The translations under genes and the position numbers were made by a program. Below, piece by piece: positions 46,301-58,818 of a stretch of 64,000 nt of DNA (positions are counted from its first letter, which is position 1; every line of letters starts with the position of its first letter). Origin of the DNA: Rhizophagus irregularis. Its lineage: Eukaryota > Glomeromycota > Glomeromycetes > Glomerales > Glomeraceae. The notes beneath the pieces were generated by a model. The model was not told the origin of the DNA, ran no database searches, and was given only the letters and a program-made list of their open reading frames with translations. The stretch spans positions 1,302,001 through 1,366,000 of the forward strand of contig NC_089452.1 of NCBI RefSeq assembly GCF_026210795.1. Direction: 5' to 3'.

Positions 46301-47073
46301 ATATCCGCCGATCTGCGGAATTAACAAAATTCGTCTAAATTAAGGAATTTGACAATAATTTAATAAAAATTAGGTAAATTAAGTTTTGCAAAAATGATCA
46401 CACTTGTGCTACATGATCATATGACAGATATTAAGAAATTACTTCAACAAAAAGTAGCGTTAAAAAAAATTTTTTTCTTTCGTAAACTCCCTATTAAACT
46501 CCCCATCAACTCCCCATCAACTTTTCAAACAGTTTTTACATCAAGTAAGTTGAGAATTTTTGCAAGTATATTTGTAATTATTTTATATTAGATACAACTT
46601 GGAGCTGTTTTTTTATTTTTTTTTTTATAGTTTATAGAAAAAATTTATTTAGAAAGCAAAATTATTCAAAAAAAATCTTTTCAATAAATAAATAACTCTA
46701 AATATTAATAACAATGTTTTAGCGAATTTAGATTATGTATTGATTAGTTGTTTAATTAAAATCTATTTGATATTTATTATTAATTATTTTTCAGTTAATT
46801 TTTTTTCGTTAAATCATTAAATATTCTGAATTTTGTAAAGTTTTTCTTTTGTTTTTTTTAATAAACTAACTTTATAATATTTTTTTCCTTTTTTTTCTAG
46901 AAACTCCTTCTACTGGCTTCGGGTTAAAGAGGTAAATATTTTGGGAGAGGTCTTAAAAGTTTTTTTATATATTTTTTGACATTTTTTCTTACGTAGGAAC
47001 GGGTTTTGATCGATTTTAATCGGTACTGCGCCACATAACTGATGATCGGCAAATTCCGCAAATCGGCGGATAT
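46301..47073. mobile_element. Putative terminal-inverted-repeat element, 773 bp
   Basis: ATATCCGCCGATCTGCGGAA at the left end is matched by the reverse complement of the right end (ATATCCGCCGATTTGCGGAA) with one mismatch. No convincing target duplication is visible. It may carry a small spliced reading (next entry). Confidence 0.55.
46394..46935 (+). CDS. Possible two-exon small protein inside the 773-bp element, 61 aa
   Basis: ATG at 46394. Exon 1 to 46544 ends before GTAAGTTG; a TTTTTTCTAG acceptor lies at 46900; exon 2 is 46901-46935 with the frame kept. The protein would start MITLVLHDHMTDIKKLLQQK and end TPSTGFGLKR. No domain was recognised. The splice signals fit, but a 356-bp intron is long for this window, so support is weak. 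Confidence 0.2.
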
Positions 47074-48193
47074 GGCATTCATTTATATGTTTTTAATCAA
47101 AATTTCTCCTCATTTATATTATTTAAATTGTAAAACAATTATGAGAATCCTCTATATAGAATAGAATGTATATTATACAATGTTTTTTTTTTTTTGCTTT
47201 TCCAATTATTAAAAACCCAATTCAATTTTGATCACAATAATTTTTCTCTAGGTGTAATGTATTAGCAAATATTTGCCAATCTATAGAATCGTCCTAAATT
47301 AAGGATTTATAAAATTTATCAAATGTGATTTCTGTTTCACAATTCTAAATTCAAATTGTATTACATTATTATCTTGCATTGACCGATAAAAAAGATTTTT
47401 TTTTTTTTGATAAAACATCGAAAGTTAATCATGTAAACATTTTTTTTTTTCGTTTTCAAAAAAGTTTGTTAATGAAGTTAACCAAATTTGGTATGATTTA
47501 TTTATTTATTTATTTTTATGTCATATTTAAAGGATTTTAAGTAATTACAAAATTTTTACTATTGTTGATTCTAAAGTTAAATGAATTTTATTATTCAAAA
47601 ATCTGAGATGGTGGGAAATTTTGTGACCTTCTTAATTTCAAATTCTATATTAATATCATTTGATTAGTTTATAACCTATAAAAAAAAAATAAATAGATAA
47701 CTTAATAGCTAATATCTGCCTTAGGAGATCCCAATAAAGCAAAACATTAGATATACTCGAATGAAGTTTTGTAAGATATCAAAATATCAATATTAGTTTA
47801 GTATTTACAATTATTAATGACTGTATATAGGATGGGCTTTCTCTAAAAAGAAATTCATTAATGCAGTTTCATCTTAAATAGTGAATGGTTTTAAATAAAT
47901 TTGTTACAAAAATAACATGGCGCTTAGGGATTTCTAAAGCAACAATAGATGATTATGTATCTATAATCAAAAAGTTAAATAGAAAATTTGCGGTAATATG
48001 TCATGAAAGAACTATTAGAAATAATATACGATCTAGGCAAAAAATTGATCAGAGCCTTATCAAATATTAAAATATTTATAATCTTTGACGTCATGTTTTA
48101 TACTCGATCATCGTACACTTACCAGAGTAATATAGGCTTAGGTGAAAAATCGTATAATAACATATTTGTATACGTATTTTAGACGGTTACGGT
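47074..48193. other. Intergenic, no convincing gene
   Basis: AT-rich. A 61-codon frame at 47885-48070 (MVLNKFVTKITWRLGI start) lacks recognisable motifs and has stops just upstream. Confidence 0.4.
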
Positions 48194-48345
48194 ACATTTC
48201 GCCGAAACCCATTTCGCAGAAGCCATTTCACTGAAGGGATATTTCACTGAAGGGATATTTTCATATTTTACCGAAGGGACGTTTCGCCAAAATACCATTT
48301 CACCGAAACCACATTTCAAATTCCATTTCATTCAAGCCATTTATT
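48194..48345. repeat. Degenerate CATTTCRCYGAA minisatellite
   Basis: About nine copies of a 12-16 bp unit such as CATTTCGCCGAAACC and CATTTCACTGAAGGGA, with one longer spacer. The copies are imperfect but aligned head to tail. No coding role is apparent. Confidence 0.8.
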
Positions 48346-48882
48346 GTTTTTATACTAAATACATGAAGAAATGTTTTCTAGAAAAACTTTTGAATTAGCT
48401 GATTTTTATTAAATTTATTTCGTTGTTATAATAATTAAAATGGTACCTAGATGGAAAGAAAGTTGTTTAATTAATATTATATACTAACTTTTCTAGATTA
48501 AATACGTAATCAGAGTAAAAAATTATTTTATTTCTTTGCCATCGAAACATACAATAAAACTAAAATGTAAAGAATTGATACATTAAAGTGTTTACTCCTT
48601 TCGGATGTACTCTCTTTTGCTTATTTCATTCTAATAGAATACAAAAAAAATTGTTATCACTAAAAGTTATTCCTTTTTATACCAAGCTTTTATCTCTGAA
48701 AAACAATTATTTTATAGAAAAAGTACATTTTCTTGTATTTTATTTTTCTTTGTCTCTCAATTTTTGCATTGATAGCTTAGAGGAGAATAGACTTTTTGGT
48801 TGACTTATGAAAGTTAAATATTTTGAGAATCTATAACAAAAAATAATTACTTATTAAACAACTAACCTTTTTGGAAATATCT

Positions 48883-49062
48883 TCAGATACTTTTTATAAC
48901 ATTAGATTCAGTATTATTTGCGCATGAAAGGCAGTTATTAATAACACTGTATGTCACGGCAGATAATATGTTGTTCTGTGAATGTTTTGGAGTCTCCTTG
49001 TCAGAATATTCCTCTTTATTATACAGATCATGTATTGACACAATATCTAAGCCACTAAAGTC
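48883..49062 (-). pseudogene. Possible exon of an unknown gene
   Basis: Open minus-strand stretch DFSGLDIVSIHDLYNKEEYS continues through TPKHSQNNILSAVTYSV and NNCLSCANNTESNV to a TGA at 48883-48885. Codon use is protein-like. A stop lies just upstream, so it is at best a terminal exon or fragment. Not recognised. Confidence 0.25.
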
Positions 49063-51149
49063 TTATCCTAGGGTCTGATCCTTTTATCTGGGACTGGACT
49101 AGACCGGTCTTTGGACTGTTAAAACTTAAAAGCCTAATTTATTTTTGATCATTAATCATTAATACAGGTTGTAGCTAAAACTTAAATAATAAACAATAGC
49201 AATGAAATGATAATAAGATAAAATATCATTTTTTTTTGTACTTCAATTATTTAACATAAGCAGATACAATGATTTCTGTTGTATACTGTAAATGTAATGA
49301 TACCTATCTAAAACTCTAAAATCTATTATTTTTATTGCCTATTTTCATTACCCGTCCCAGCCATAAACCCATAAATCACTAAGAGAAGACCTAATGAAGA
49401 AAAAACCTAGACAAAGAGAAGAAATACCTAAAAAAAAGATGAAAAAAAAGAAGATAAAGAAAGCCTTAAAAAAATCCTTATACATCCAGGTAAGAGTTTA
49501 ATTGAGTAAAAATAGTTATCTCAATTTTAGTCAGAGTTAAATTTTCCGGCTAGAATTGAGTAAAAGTTTGTTAACTTTAGCTAAATGTTTATTACTCGCC
49601 TCGTAAATAATGAGTAAACGGTTTCAACCTAAAATATCAAGACTTATGTGTTAATTTACTTATTAATTTATAAATAATTTCTATTTTTCCACACATGAAA
49701 AAAAAAGAAAAATATTTTATGAATTTCTGATTTAAAAAAAATTTTTGTTTCGTAAATCTGGAAAAACTTGGCGTAAAAATTCCCACGACTGTTAGAATAC
49801 AATAGTATGTTTCATTAGTATCGCTCTTACGTTTACTAATATTTTAAAAAGGAATGACGGATTATTTTTGGCCTACTTGCTGTTTAAGGTAAATAATAGA
49901 TTAACATAAATTTATTACGAAATAATGCAGTATGATAAATAATTAATTACCAAATCCTTTTGTCTTGTTAAGAAATACGTTTTTGATACTTATAGAAAAT
50001 ATCCATATACTGTACGAAGACAGTATGTAATAATTCCAGCATTATTAACGTGATAGCTAGACCTCTAAAATGTGCTATTTCTGTTTTTGGTTTTAACACG
50101 GTACAACGTTTCACGTCATTGCTAACAGTTTAAATAATTTTGAAAAATTCTTTTAATTATTTGCCGAATGAAAGAAGATAAATTGAACTCACCTTCATTA
50201 CTAAATAGAATATTGTAAATTGTTAAAAATGCAACCAATGATTAAATAATTTTTACCTACAAACAACCTTATAATATTATTATCAGCCAATTTCTTTTTT
50301 CTATAATATAATTACTTCAATAATAGGATATACTTCAATAATTTTATGCAAGTGATGAGTATAATTTTCTAATAGCCTAAAGTCCCAGTAAATGATTTTT
50401 TTGCATTAAAAAGTGAATAAAAAACGATGTTTAAAATAAGGATTTACGAAAAAGGCAATAAATTTTGCCTGAAAAATATTTTACTATATTATAATATCGA
50501 AATATTATGCAAATAAAAGTTTATAATCAAAAATTGAATTTTTGATTTCGCCTTTTCATTCAAAACTTCAAAATTTGACTCATCAAACATCAATTGCCAA
50601 TAAAAAAAAAATTATCCTAAGTAATAACTAAAATAAATATTATTAAAAAAGAAAGAAAGAAAGAAAATTAATCCATTATTAAATATTTAATATTTTTTTA
50701 TTACCATCGATATTTATTGATAACATAGACAATCATCATCACAAATATGGCAATTGAAATTTTATTTTATTATTTTATTATGAATTTAAAGGTGTTTTCA
50801 TTTTTGAATTCTATAATGATTTGATAAAATAAGTTTTTTTCCAAAAATATCTTTAAAATTAAATTTGCAGTAAATAATTTCTAGTCTACAAAAGCTTAAC
50901 GTCATTTGTACCTTTATAGTTTTTACATCATATATGTACAATAAAAAAAAATAATAAAAGATCCAAGTTGTCGGTAATGACGGATTGTTTTGTCTATATT
51001 GTATGATCAGATGATCATTGTTTTTTTACAATGCAAACACATGACAGTAGACAATATTAAAATTTTGGTGGTCGCACAACTTATTTGTTTAACCTTCTAT
51101 GTAAACTATTTTTTTTGCACTTGAAAATATTTCTTTTTTTTTTACAAAA
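49063..51149. other. Intergenic, no gene seen
   Basis: AT-rich. GGACTGGACTAGACC and its surroundings at 49090-49125 resemble subterminal motifs of the 10895-11553 element. A GAAA microsatellite lies at about 50650. The last 30 bases are T-rich before the kinase ATG. Confidence 0.45.
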
Positions 51150-53428
51150 ATGTCCAATATTCGGGAAGAATTAATACGAGCAGCGCTTAGTAGAGCAGAA
51201 TCATCAATTGATTATAATATTCACGTTGGCTTTCATAAACAATACGAATTTTGTGAACAATTCGTTCTTGCTGATAATTCTCTTACAGAAGAAGAAAAAA
51301 CTGAAGCAATAAGATTGATTAAAAGAGATCTTGACCGAGATAAAATTATTAATAATGATGGAACAAGAAGAGTTTGTGAAAATTGTAACCAAAAATGTTT
51401 AGCTACATTATATTGTGAATATTGTGTTCGAAATTATTTAAAATCTAATTTTTCAAATTGGACTTCTGGAAATAATGTTATTGATAATTTAATAAAAAAT
51501 TGTCAAATGGAAACACTTGCACCAAATGTTATTATTGAATGGATCCCATTTAATAATTTAGAAAATATTAAATATCTGACAAAAGGTGGATTCTCAGAGA
51601 TTTATACAGCAGATTGGATTGATGGATACTATATTGAATGGGATTCTAAAGAGCAACAATTAATAAGATCTGGAACTCTTGCTGTAATACTTAAAGAATT
51701 AAAAAATGTTGAAAATGCAAGTCAAAGTTGGTTTGAAGAGGTTTGTAAGTTAAAAATATTTAAAGAACTTAAATTTAAAATTTAATCGTTAATAATAATA
51801 TTTATTATTTTTTAAAGGCTAAATCACATTTAACTTTAGGCAACAAAGAATCAGCTATCGTTCAATGTTTTGGTTTAACACAAAATCCATCAAATAGAAA
51901 TTATTCACTTGTAATGATGGTGCTTGATATGAATTTAAGAGAATATTTACAACAAAATTATAATCAACTTACATGGAAAGAAAGAATTAGAATTACTTTT
52001 GAAATAATTGATAAACTTTATTGGATTCATGAAAAGAATTCAATTCATAGAGATTTGCATTCTGGAAATATATTATATTCACAGTTTAATGATTCTTGGT
52101 TTATTAGTGATCTTGGATTTTGTGGTCCTGCAGACAAACCATCAACAAGTATATATGGAAATCTTCCTTACATAGCTCCTGAAGTTATTAATGGAAAAGG
52201 GTATACTTATAAATCTGATATTTATAGTATTGCAATGCTTATGTGGGAAATTTCATTTGGGCAACCTCCATTTATGAATTATGAACATGATAGTATTCTT
52301 GCAATTAATATCATTGATGGTATAAGACCAAAAATTATATCAGAAATTCCTTCCGAATATAAAAGTCTAATGGAACAATGTTGGGATGCTAATCCATTAA
52401 AAAGGCCTGATATTAATACACTTTATAATAAGATGAATGAAATTATGTCATATTATCGAAATAATCCAAATGAATTACCTCAATTAATAGCGAAAATAGA
52501 TAAAGAAAAAATTAATAATATGAGTAGTAAATTATTTACAAGTAAGATTCACAATTTTGAAAATCTACCTGAACCTAAAAATGCGACAGAAGGTATGCTT
52601 TTTTAATGTTTATTAACTGTTTAATTTTTTTTCTTTAATATTATAATTAATGATACCCTTTTTTAATTAAATAATAATAGAAGAACAAAATGGTAATGTA
52701 AAGTTAATAATAATGTTTTAGTATAAATCCTTTAATTAATGAATAGATTGAAATAATCTTTTTTTTTAAAAAAAATAGCATTTTATATCACTAGATCATA
52801 TGATTTTAGTATTTCTGGTAATAGTAAGTATTTATTAAAATAATATTGAATTTTATATATTTTGTATAAATATAAATATCTTTTCATTATAGCTAGTAAT
52901 CATAGTAAATCAAGTAATCAGTATAAATCAATTAATTTTAAAGGTAATTTATTCTTAAATTAGAGTTTATAATAAACAAATACTAATAATTTATATCTTA
53001 ATTATAGATGATGATAGTAAAGAGTCATCCAGATTATTTAAAAAATTGAAAATGGAGAATGGTAAAGCCTTAAATATTTCATTCTAATTTTCATTGAATA
53101 TAAGATTGAATTTTTTATTAAATTTGATTTATTTAATAATAGCAGACATTCAAAATGACTATAAGAGAGAAATAATGCAGCAACGATCAAATATTAGTAT
53201 TGATGGTAAGTAAAATAAATTATTTATAATAATGATCAGTTATTATTTTTCTAATTTATCTTATTTTTATAGATGAAGTACAAAATAATCCAAATCTTCA
53301 TTCAGAAGAAAAAGATAAACAAGAAACTCCCGATGGTTTGTTTATAATTTAATATTTTAATAATATTAAAATGATATAATATATTTACTTATTTACTAAT
53401 ATATTTATTCTCTTTAGATGGATTTTAA
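51150..53428 (+). CDS. TKL-type protein kinase with zinc motif, nine exons, 552 aa
   Basis: Exons: 51150-51740, 51818-52592, 52681-52692, 52779-52817, 52893-52943, 53008-53061, 53143-53205, 53273-53335, 53418-53428. All introns are GT..AG. After the first (phase 0), seven successive introns are all phase 1. The sum is 553 codons including stop. N-terminal residues 1-70 are helical and charged. C76, C79, C89 and C92 form a zinc motif. The glycine loop is TKGGFSEIY (144-152), the lysine is in VILKEL (K182) and the catalytic loop is HRDLHSGN (D276, N281). DLG is at 295-297, then PYIAPEV. FTSKIHNFENLPEPK precedes a tail built from tiny exons (one is 12 bp). All key kinase residues are present, so activity is likely. 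The pathway is unknown. Confidence 0.92.
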
Positions 53429-53689
53429 ATTAATTTACTTGAAAGAAAACTCATTTTACTATTTATTATTTTATTTTGAAATTATTTAAACACTAAGATT
53501 AGAGTAGTAAAAAGATTCTTAGTTTGTAATTTAAATAATTCAATTCTTTATTTTTTATAGGACTTTTCAATTATTAAATAAAAATAATTATAAATTTATT
53601 ATAAAATATTATGTGTAAGCAAAGTAATTTTGTAATAACGCATTAGATTACGTCCAGTTCTCATCCTATAATCAATATCCAGTTTCAAT
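53429..53689. other. 3' flank of the kinase gene
   Basis: Short AT-rich spacer up to the duplicated block that begins near 53690. Confidence 0.5.
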
Positions 53690-54345
53690 CAAATATATCC
53701 ATTTTTGAGAATATTATTTGAATTTCAAAGTTGACGAAATGAAATTTATTTATAAATTAGTTTGGATCATGTAACGTGTAACATTCTCCGTACGGATAGA
53801 ATTATGGTAATAATTTGATGGAGATTTGTGTTTAAATTTATTAAATGTATCATAATTTTATTATTTGTGTAGTTAACCTATTTTGTCTAAGTTCATCGAT
53901 CCTCATGTGAAGCAACGGGCTTGTTGCTGGTTCTAATATTTAAATAATTAAATTTTTAAAATTTTTCCAATTATATTACAAAATTTGGTATGAATTCTTT
54001 CTTCTGAATCAGTTCATTTAAAAATTTATGATCAACTTGTGTGACTTTTAAAAATATTCTCAAATATTTTATTAAAAAGTTATTCGTCGGTTAATATAAA
54101 TCGAGATGATGAAGATATATCTTGACTTCAAATTACATAATTTCGATATTATTTCTCAATAGCAGTAAGCCTGAATTACCCAAATTATACAAGGAGATTT
54201 ACGTGTTATTTTTAGATCCCTTATTACCTTTTTATGAACTAGTAACAACAAACGTTACTAAAATTGATAAATAGAATCTTTTTTGAATGAAAGCTACTCC
54301 TTTTTCTTCTTTCTTTCCTTTTGATAGCCCTTTTGCCAACATGAC
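53690..54345. repeat. Duplicated flank shared with 38785-39540
   Basis: Direct-orientation copy of the block ahead of the F-box scrap at 39540. It includes the conserved F-box upstream region (GGAGATTTACGTGTTATTTT, CTTTTTATGAA) at about 54190-54240. Intervals that differ between the copies suggest independent small deletions. Confidence 0.75.
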
Positions 54346-55384
54346 ATGCTCAAATTATTTTCAGGAGATTTACCTGAATTAACAAATGAAATTATACTAT
54401 ATTTTAAAAATAATTTTTCAACGTTGTATTCATGTATTTAGTTAATAAATTTTGGCGTCGTTTGGTGATTCTATTATTATGGGAAGATCCCTACACAAAA
54501 TTATCGTTGTATTGAAATTTATTTACACTTTTTATATGAAGATAGTAAAACAAAATTTAGTGAATATGGAATTAATAATAATTTAGTAACTACAAATACA
54601 TTATTCAATTACCCAAGTTTATTTAATGTTTAAATATACAAAATATTTGTTATTCAATTAAAAAGTGGGCTAAAATTTCAGTGATGAAATATAATCGTAA
54701 GAAGCTAGAAAATTTAGTTTATAAATCATTGTTCGAAGTGTTCATCGAAAATGAAGGAAATTTACGTTCTTTTTAAGTTGTAATTGACATTAATAGTGAT
54801 TGTAGAGATTTTAATGAAAATATGGAATTAATTTTACAAAATCTAAATTTTATTTATAATATCAAAAAAATAAAACTCAATTTTCCTCATTCATTTCCAA
54901 ATGTCATGAATACTATACCATTTTACAATTTTTATATTCTAATTGTAAATCAATTTCATCAATTGTTTTAAATTTATCTTTATTGTATAAATTCAAGAAT
55001 TTTTCATTGTTTGAAAAATGTATATCACAAATAATTATTTCACAACACAATCTCAAAATAATTACATTTGAAGATATTTTATATCATCTATATTTTTCAT
55101 TGTTAAAAAAATTCTAATTGTTTAAATACTTTTGAATACAATTATATTTTATTATATATTGATTTTAATGATATAATTAATATTTTACAAGAGGTTTTTG
55201 ATCAATTGAATGTTTTAGAATCTGTTCATATCATTTATTGTGATTCTTTAGATTCTAAATTTGTTCAACAAATTATTAAGGTTGTAAACCTTTTAAATTG
55301 AAATCTTTGTTTATGGATGAAATATTACATGTTGAGTCATTACAATTACTATTACAAAAAATTGGTGATTATCTAGAATTGAAT
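54341..55384 (+). pseudogene. F-box-like pseudogene, truncated at 3' end
   Basis: Starts ATGACATGCTCAAATTATTT, the family start with two bases lost, so the frame breaks within the first ten codons. Family islands follow: GDLPELTNEI in another frame, RRLVILLLWEDP, KLENLVYKSLFEVFIENEGN, then EVFDQLNVLESVHIIYCDSL and SLFMDEILHVESLQLLLQK. Multiple stops and frame changes occur throughout. Similarity to 30428-32050 ends abruptly near 55384, where an inverted kinase fragment begins. Confidence 0.88.
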
Positions 55385-55536
55385 TCATATATTATCATTT
55401 TTATAATAAACAAATGCATCAATTCTTTATCTAATATTAGCTTATCAATTAACAAATTTTGTTCTTCTGTTAATCCCTCATAGTCAAAATCTTTTATTTG
55501 CTCAATTACATCATCACTGAGCTTAAATTCTTCCAT
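55385..55536 (-). pseudogene. 5' fragment of a kinase-family gene, inverted against the F-box pseudogene
   Basis: The minus strand from the ATG at 55536 reads MEEFKLSDDVIEQIKDFDYE, then GLTEEQNLLIDKLILDKEL, and loses similarity after about 48 residues. The charged helical N-terminus with LTEEQ..LID resembles N-termini that precede the zinc motif in Rhizophagus kinases (compare LTEEEKTEAIRLIKRD in the 51150 gene). Its kinase body is absent; the F-box pseudogene begins instead. Family assignment is from recollection of the family and moderate. Confidence 0.5.
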
Positions 55537-57376
55537 ATTAGATTACTGGTCAATTTATGCAGAAGATGATTAGTTTTTTTTTAAAAAAAAATTTACGCCT
55601 ATATGTTGTACTGCAGTGATCGACAAAGTTTAAATCATTAAATCAGCTGATGATCACAAAATAAAATATTGTTACACGAAAAAGCAACTACAAAGTGATA
55701 ATTGTATTTTATAATCTAGAAATTATTATCTTTTAATGCACTCTGTTATTGATAATGATATTCTTTTACGATTGAATTACTGTGATTCAACTTAGAAGTT
55801 ATTTGATCATTAAATAAATGAAAGTATAATTTAATTATTTAATCTTTAGAGTAATTAAGAAATTTCAACTGTTGGTAAAAAAAATTGTAATGAAATCAGA
55901 AAATTAAAATTTTATTTTAACAACTTTTTATATAACATGAACTTTTATTGATAATTGATTTGTTTTTTTTTGTTTCCAAAAAAAAAAAATAGAGTATTTA
56001 AACTTTTTTTTGAGTTTTTGGCTAATGACGTAAAATGTTTCTAAAATATAGTAACTCAATAAATTTTGTACTCAAAATATTGTGAATAAACAAAAATAAA
56101 TTTATTTCTAGTAAAATAAAATTTTAAAATATCATAATTTACTTAAATAAATAAATAATATCGATATTATTAAAATTTACCGTATTCCAAAAGTAATAAA
56201 ACATAAATTAAATAATTTCTTGCAGTTATGATGTAGCGGTGTGTTCAAACTATAGAATTCTAAGGAGGGATACAACAAAGAATACTAAAGGATTAAATAA
56301 ATTGAAAGTTGAACGAAGTTGTAGTTGTGGCGCAGCTTATTGATTGCAATAAGCAACGTTCGTGTATTAAGATTTTCACGACTTCTCAATAATAGATGGC
56401 TATTGGATTTACTAAGATTAAACTTTTTTATATATGAGTAATTAACGTAAAATCTATTGAAATCTACATTTTTATAAAACGACAAACGTTTTAACTACTA
56501 TTATATGAATAATTAATGAAATATAAAAATAAAATAATAAAGATATTTTAGAAATAAAAAATGGTTCTTTAAAAACTTACTTACGTATCATGGATATAAG
56601 AACCCTTTGTTCCATTAAAGAAGAATTTTGACCGGCATTATATATATATATATTCTATTAAAGAGAAGTTTTGATCGGTACTATATATATGTAAAGTTCA
56701 TTTAGAATCTTATACGATTAATACGATTTGATTACAATTTCTTGGATCGCCACTGAAAGAACCCAAGAATAAGGGTGTCTCTTTTCACCGTTTAAAATTC
56801 TTTCAGGGTCAAATTTATTTGGATTTTTCCAAATTTAGGATCATTATGAACGTGTCAAATATTGACACTTATAAGATTTTGGAGAAATAATATATGGACC
56901 AACTTGAACGTAATCGTTTGGAATTGTTAAACGAATAGATGAAATATTTTTAAAATTAAACCCACAGGATATTTAGCGAGGTGATAGATAGCGACGCTGA
57001 TATTTAAATAAATATGTATGAATATGTTATCCTTTTAAATTTAGGACATTAATAACTTACGCCAAATTTATAAGCGAAAGCTACTTAAATAGTTTACATT
57101 GTCATATCATAAGTATTTATACATTGGCCAACTTTCTTTGCATGCACCACGTTTAAGAAAAAAAAAAAGCTTTACTTTTATTTCAGTTGTTATTTATACT
57201 TGTGCTGCTATTCGAAAAAAGAATACCGTTACTGGCTTACCGTAAAAATTTTGCTCTATTTCCTAAGTTATGTTGCATTTTAGGAACAACATTCTCTACA
57301 TTTGTAATGCAATGTTATTTTTTTTGCCATGATAAATAAAAAAGGAAGAAAAAAAAAATACTTACCTGATTTGTTA
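55537..57376. other. Intergenic, no gene seen
   Basis: AT-rich. Two copies of ATTAAAGARRARTTTTGAYCGG, each followed by a TATA run, lie at 56617-56690. Otherwise featureless. Confidence 0.45.
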
Positions 57377-57892
57377 TTATATATTCAACATCTTGAAAAT
57401 AAAAGAAAGTTATGGTTCCAGTGTTCGCCATATAAAATTTCATTTCAAAAACGTGATAAAATTACCTCAAGAATTCCTTCATGAGAAACTCCCGATTTAA
57501 TTCCTTGAATTTTATCTTGAGATTTTTTCCTAATTATAGACCACACAAATTTTAGTGAAAAATCGTTCCAAACTGTTAAAAAAAAATTATCATATTTTCC
57601 ATAATCAAAAATTATTAACTACGAGTTTATAACAAAATTTAAAAACGTGGGAAAGTTTTTAAAATTCTCGCCATCGAATTATCCACTATTAATTATTTTT
57701 ATTGTTCATAATTGGATTAGTATACGTTACTCGATCAAATTCATTGCTCAATCATTGGTAATGTGCTACAACATCCTGGAGATGCTGGATAAAACAACTT
57801 ACAATGTGAACAATACCGAGTGGTGACTTTGGCGTGTTATTCTTATGATAAACGATCGCGTCATTATCGATTCCACAATTAAATATACTCAT
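57377..57892 (-). CDS. Candidate small three-exon gene, 85 aa
   Basis: Exons proposed: 57803-57892, 57466-57618, 57377-57391. Introns of 184 and 74 bp have GTAAGT..TAG and GTAATT..AAG ends. All junctions are phase 0 and the sum is 86 codons including stop. The protein begins MSIFNCGIDNDAIVYHKN. It continues with an aromatic segment (DYGKYDNFFLTVWNDFSLKF) and a basic stretch (RKKSQDKIQGIKSGVSHEG), and ends EMLNI. No family was recognised. Reading through the first donor gives an alternative 49-residue end, so the model is tentative. The third exon also ends at a strong donor in another frame, which may indicate different splicing. Confidence 0.4.
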
Positions 57893-57896
57893 GCTA

Positions 57897-58000
57897 GATC
57901 ATGATGATGGTGATGATGATAACAATGACGGTTATAACGATAATGATGACGGCGACAATGACGGCGATGATGATGATGATGATGTTGATTGTAATGATAC
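57897..58000. repeat. GAT/GAC microsatellite
   Basis: An imperfect (GAT)n run with GGT, AAT and GAC variants. Read in frame it would be aspartate-rich (ATG at 57890, about 50 codons), but nothing else supports a gene. Confidence 0.75.
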
Positions 58001-58818
58001 TACATTAAGAGCGCACACACTTGCAGGTAAAATTATGAAGTAAAATTTACTTGATGAATCAGAATATTCATAATCCCTAGTTCGATGCTACACTAGTAAT
58101 GGACGGGCGTCACAACCGTCACTATATCCTTGTTCTCGGTATTTCTCGTTGAAAAAAACCGCTCAATGTCAAATTTCTTCAAGTACTAATATAATTAAAC
58201 ACGGCTACTATACGAAAACAATAGATTTGACTAAGTATTTTCCAGATTTAAATACACGCGCAACTTGAGGTCACTGGTACAAATTTTCGATCTTGACACA
58301 TTCCATTGAGATCAATGGATAAGTGACATTTAATGTTTTATTACACAGAATATTAAATAAGTGGCGGACAAATCTTCGTTATAGTACGATTAAAATATAT
58401 TTCAGAAATTATAAGAATATATCAAGCTATCTTGGTTGGGTTTCGAACGCCACTGTGCCGTTATTAACATAAACCTTTTGCAATTTTTTTTTTTTTTTCA
58501 CGATAAGGACTATATATACGATTTAGATAACAAAGGAAAACGGTTAATGTGGCAAAATGACGATACTTTATTTGGTTAAAAGGAATTAGTAAATAGTTTA
58601 AACAAGAGTACTTTTGAAGATTTTAATAAGCGTTTATGGTATTAAATTTCTTAAATTGAGCTAATATTTTTGATTAAAAAAATCCAAAGCCTTTTATTTA
58701 TAAAATATTAAAAAGTATGAATATTTTTAAAACTAATATATTGTATACAGGAAATTTAAAAAAGAATATTATTTAAAAGCTAAAAGAAAGTGTTTTAAAA
58801 AATATATGTAAACGAAAA
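58001..58818. other. Intergenic, no gene seen
   Basis: Mixed-composition spacer followed by the AT-rich 3' flank of the Hsp20 gene. Nothing recognised. Confidence 0.5.

Noticed and set aside
48194-48345. CRISPR array
   Set aside because: Units are 12-16 bp, degenerate and contiguous without unique spacers; the surrounding genome is eukaryotic.
57890-58000. Aspartate-rich protein encoded by the GAT run
   Set aside because: A trinucleotide microsatellite gives this in one frame by default, and no conserved sequence or splicing supports it.
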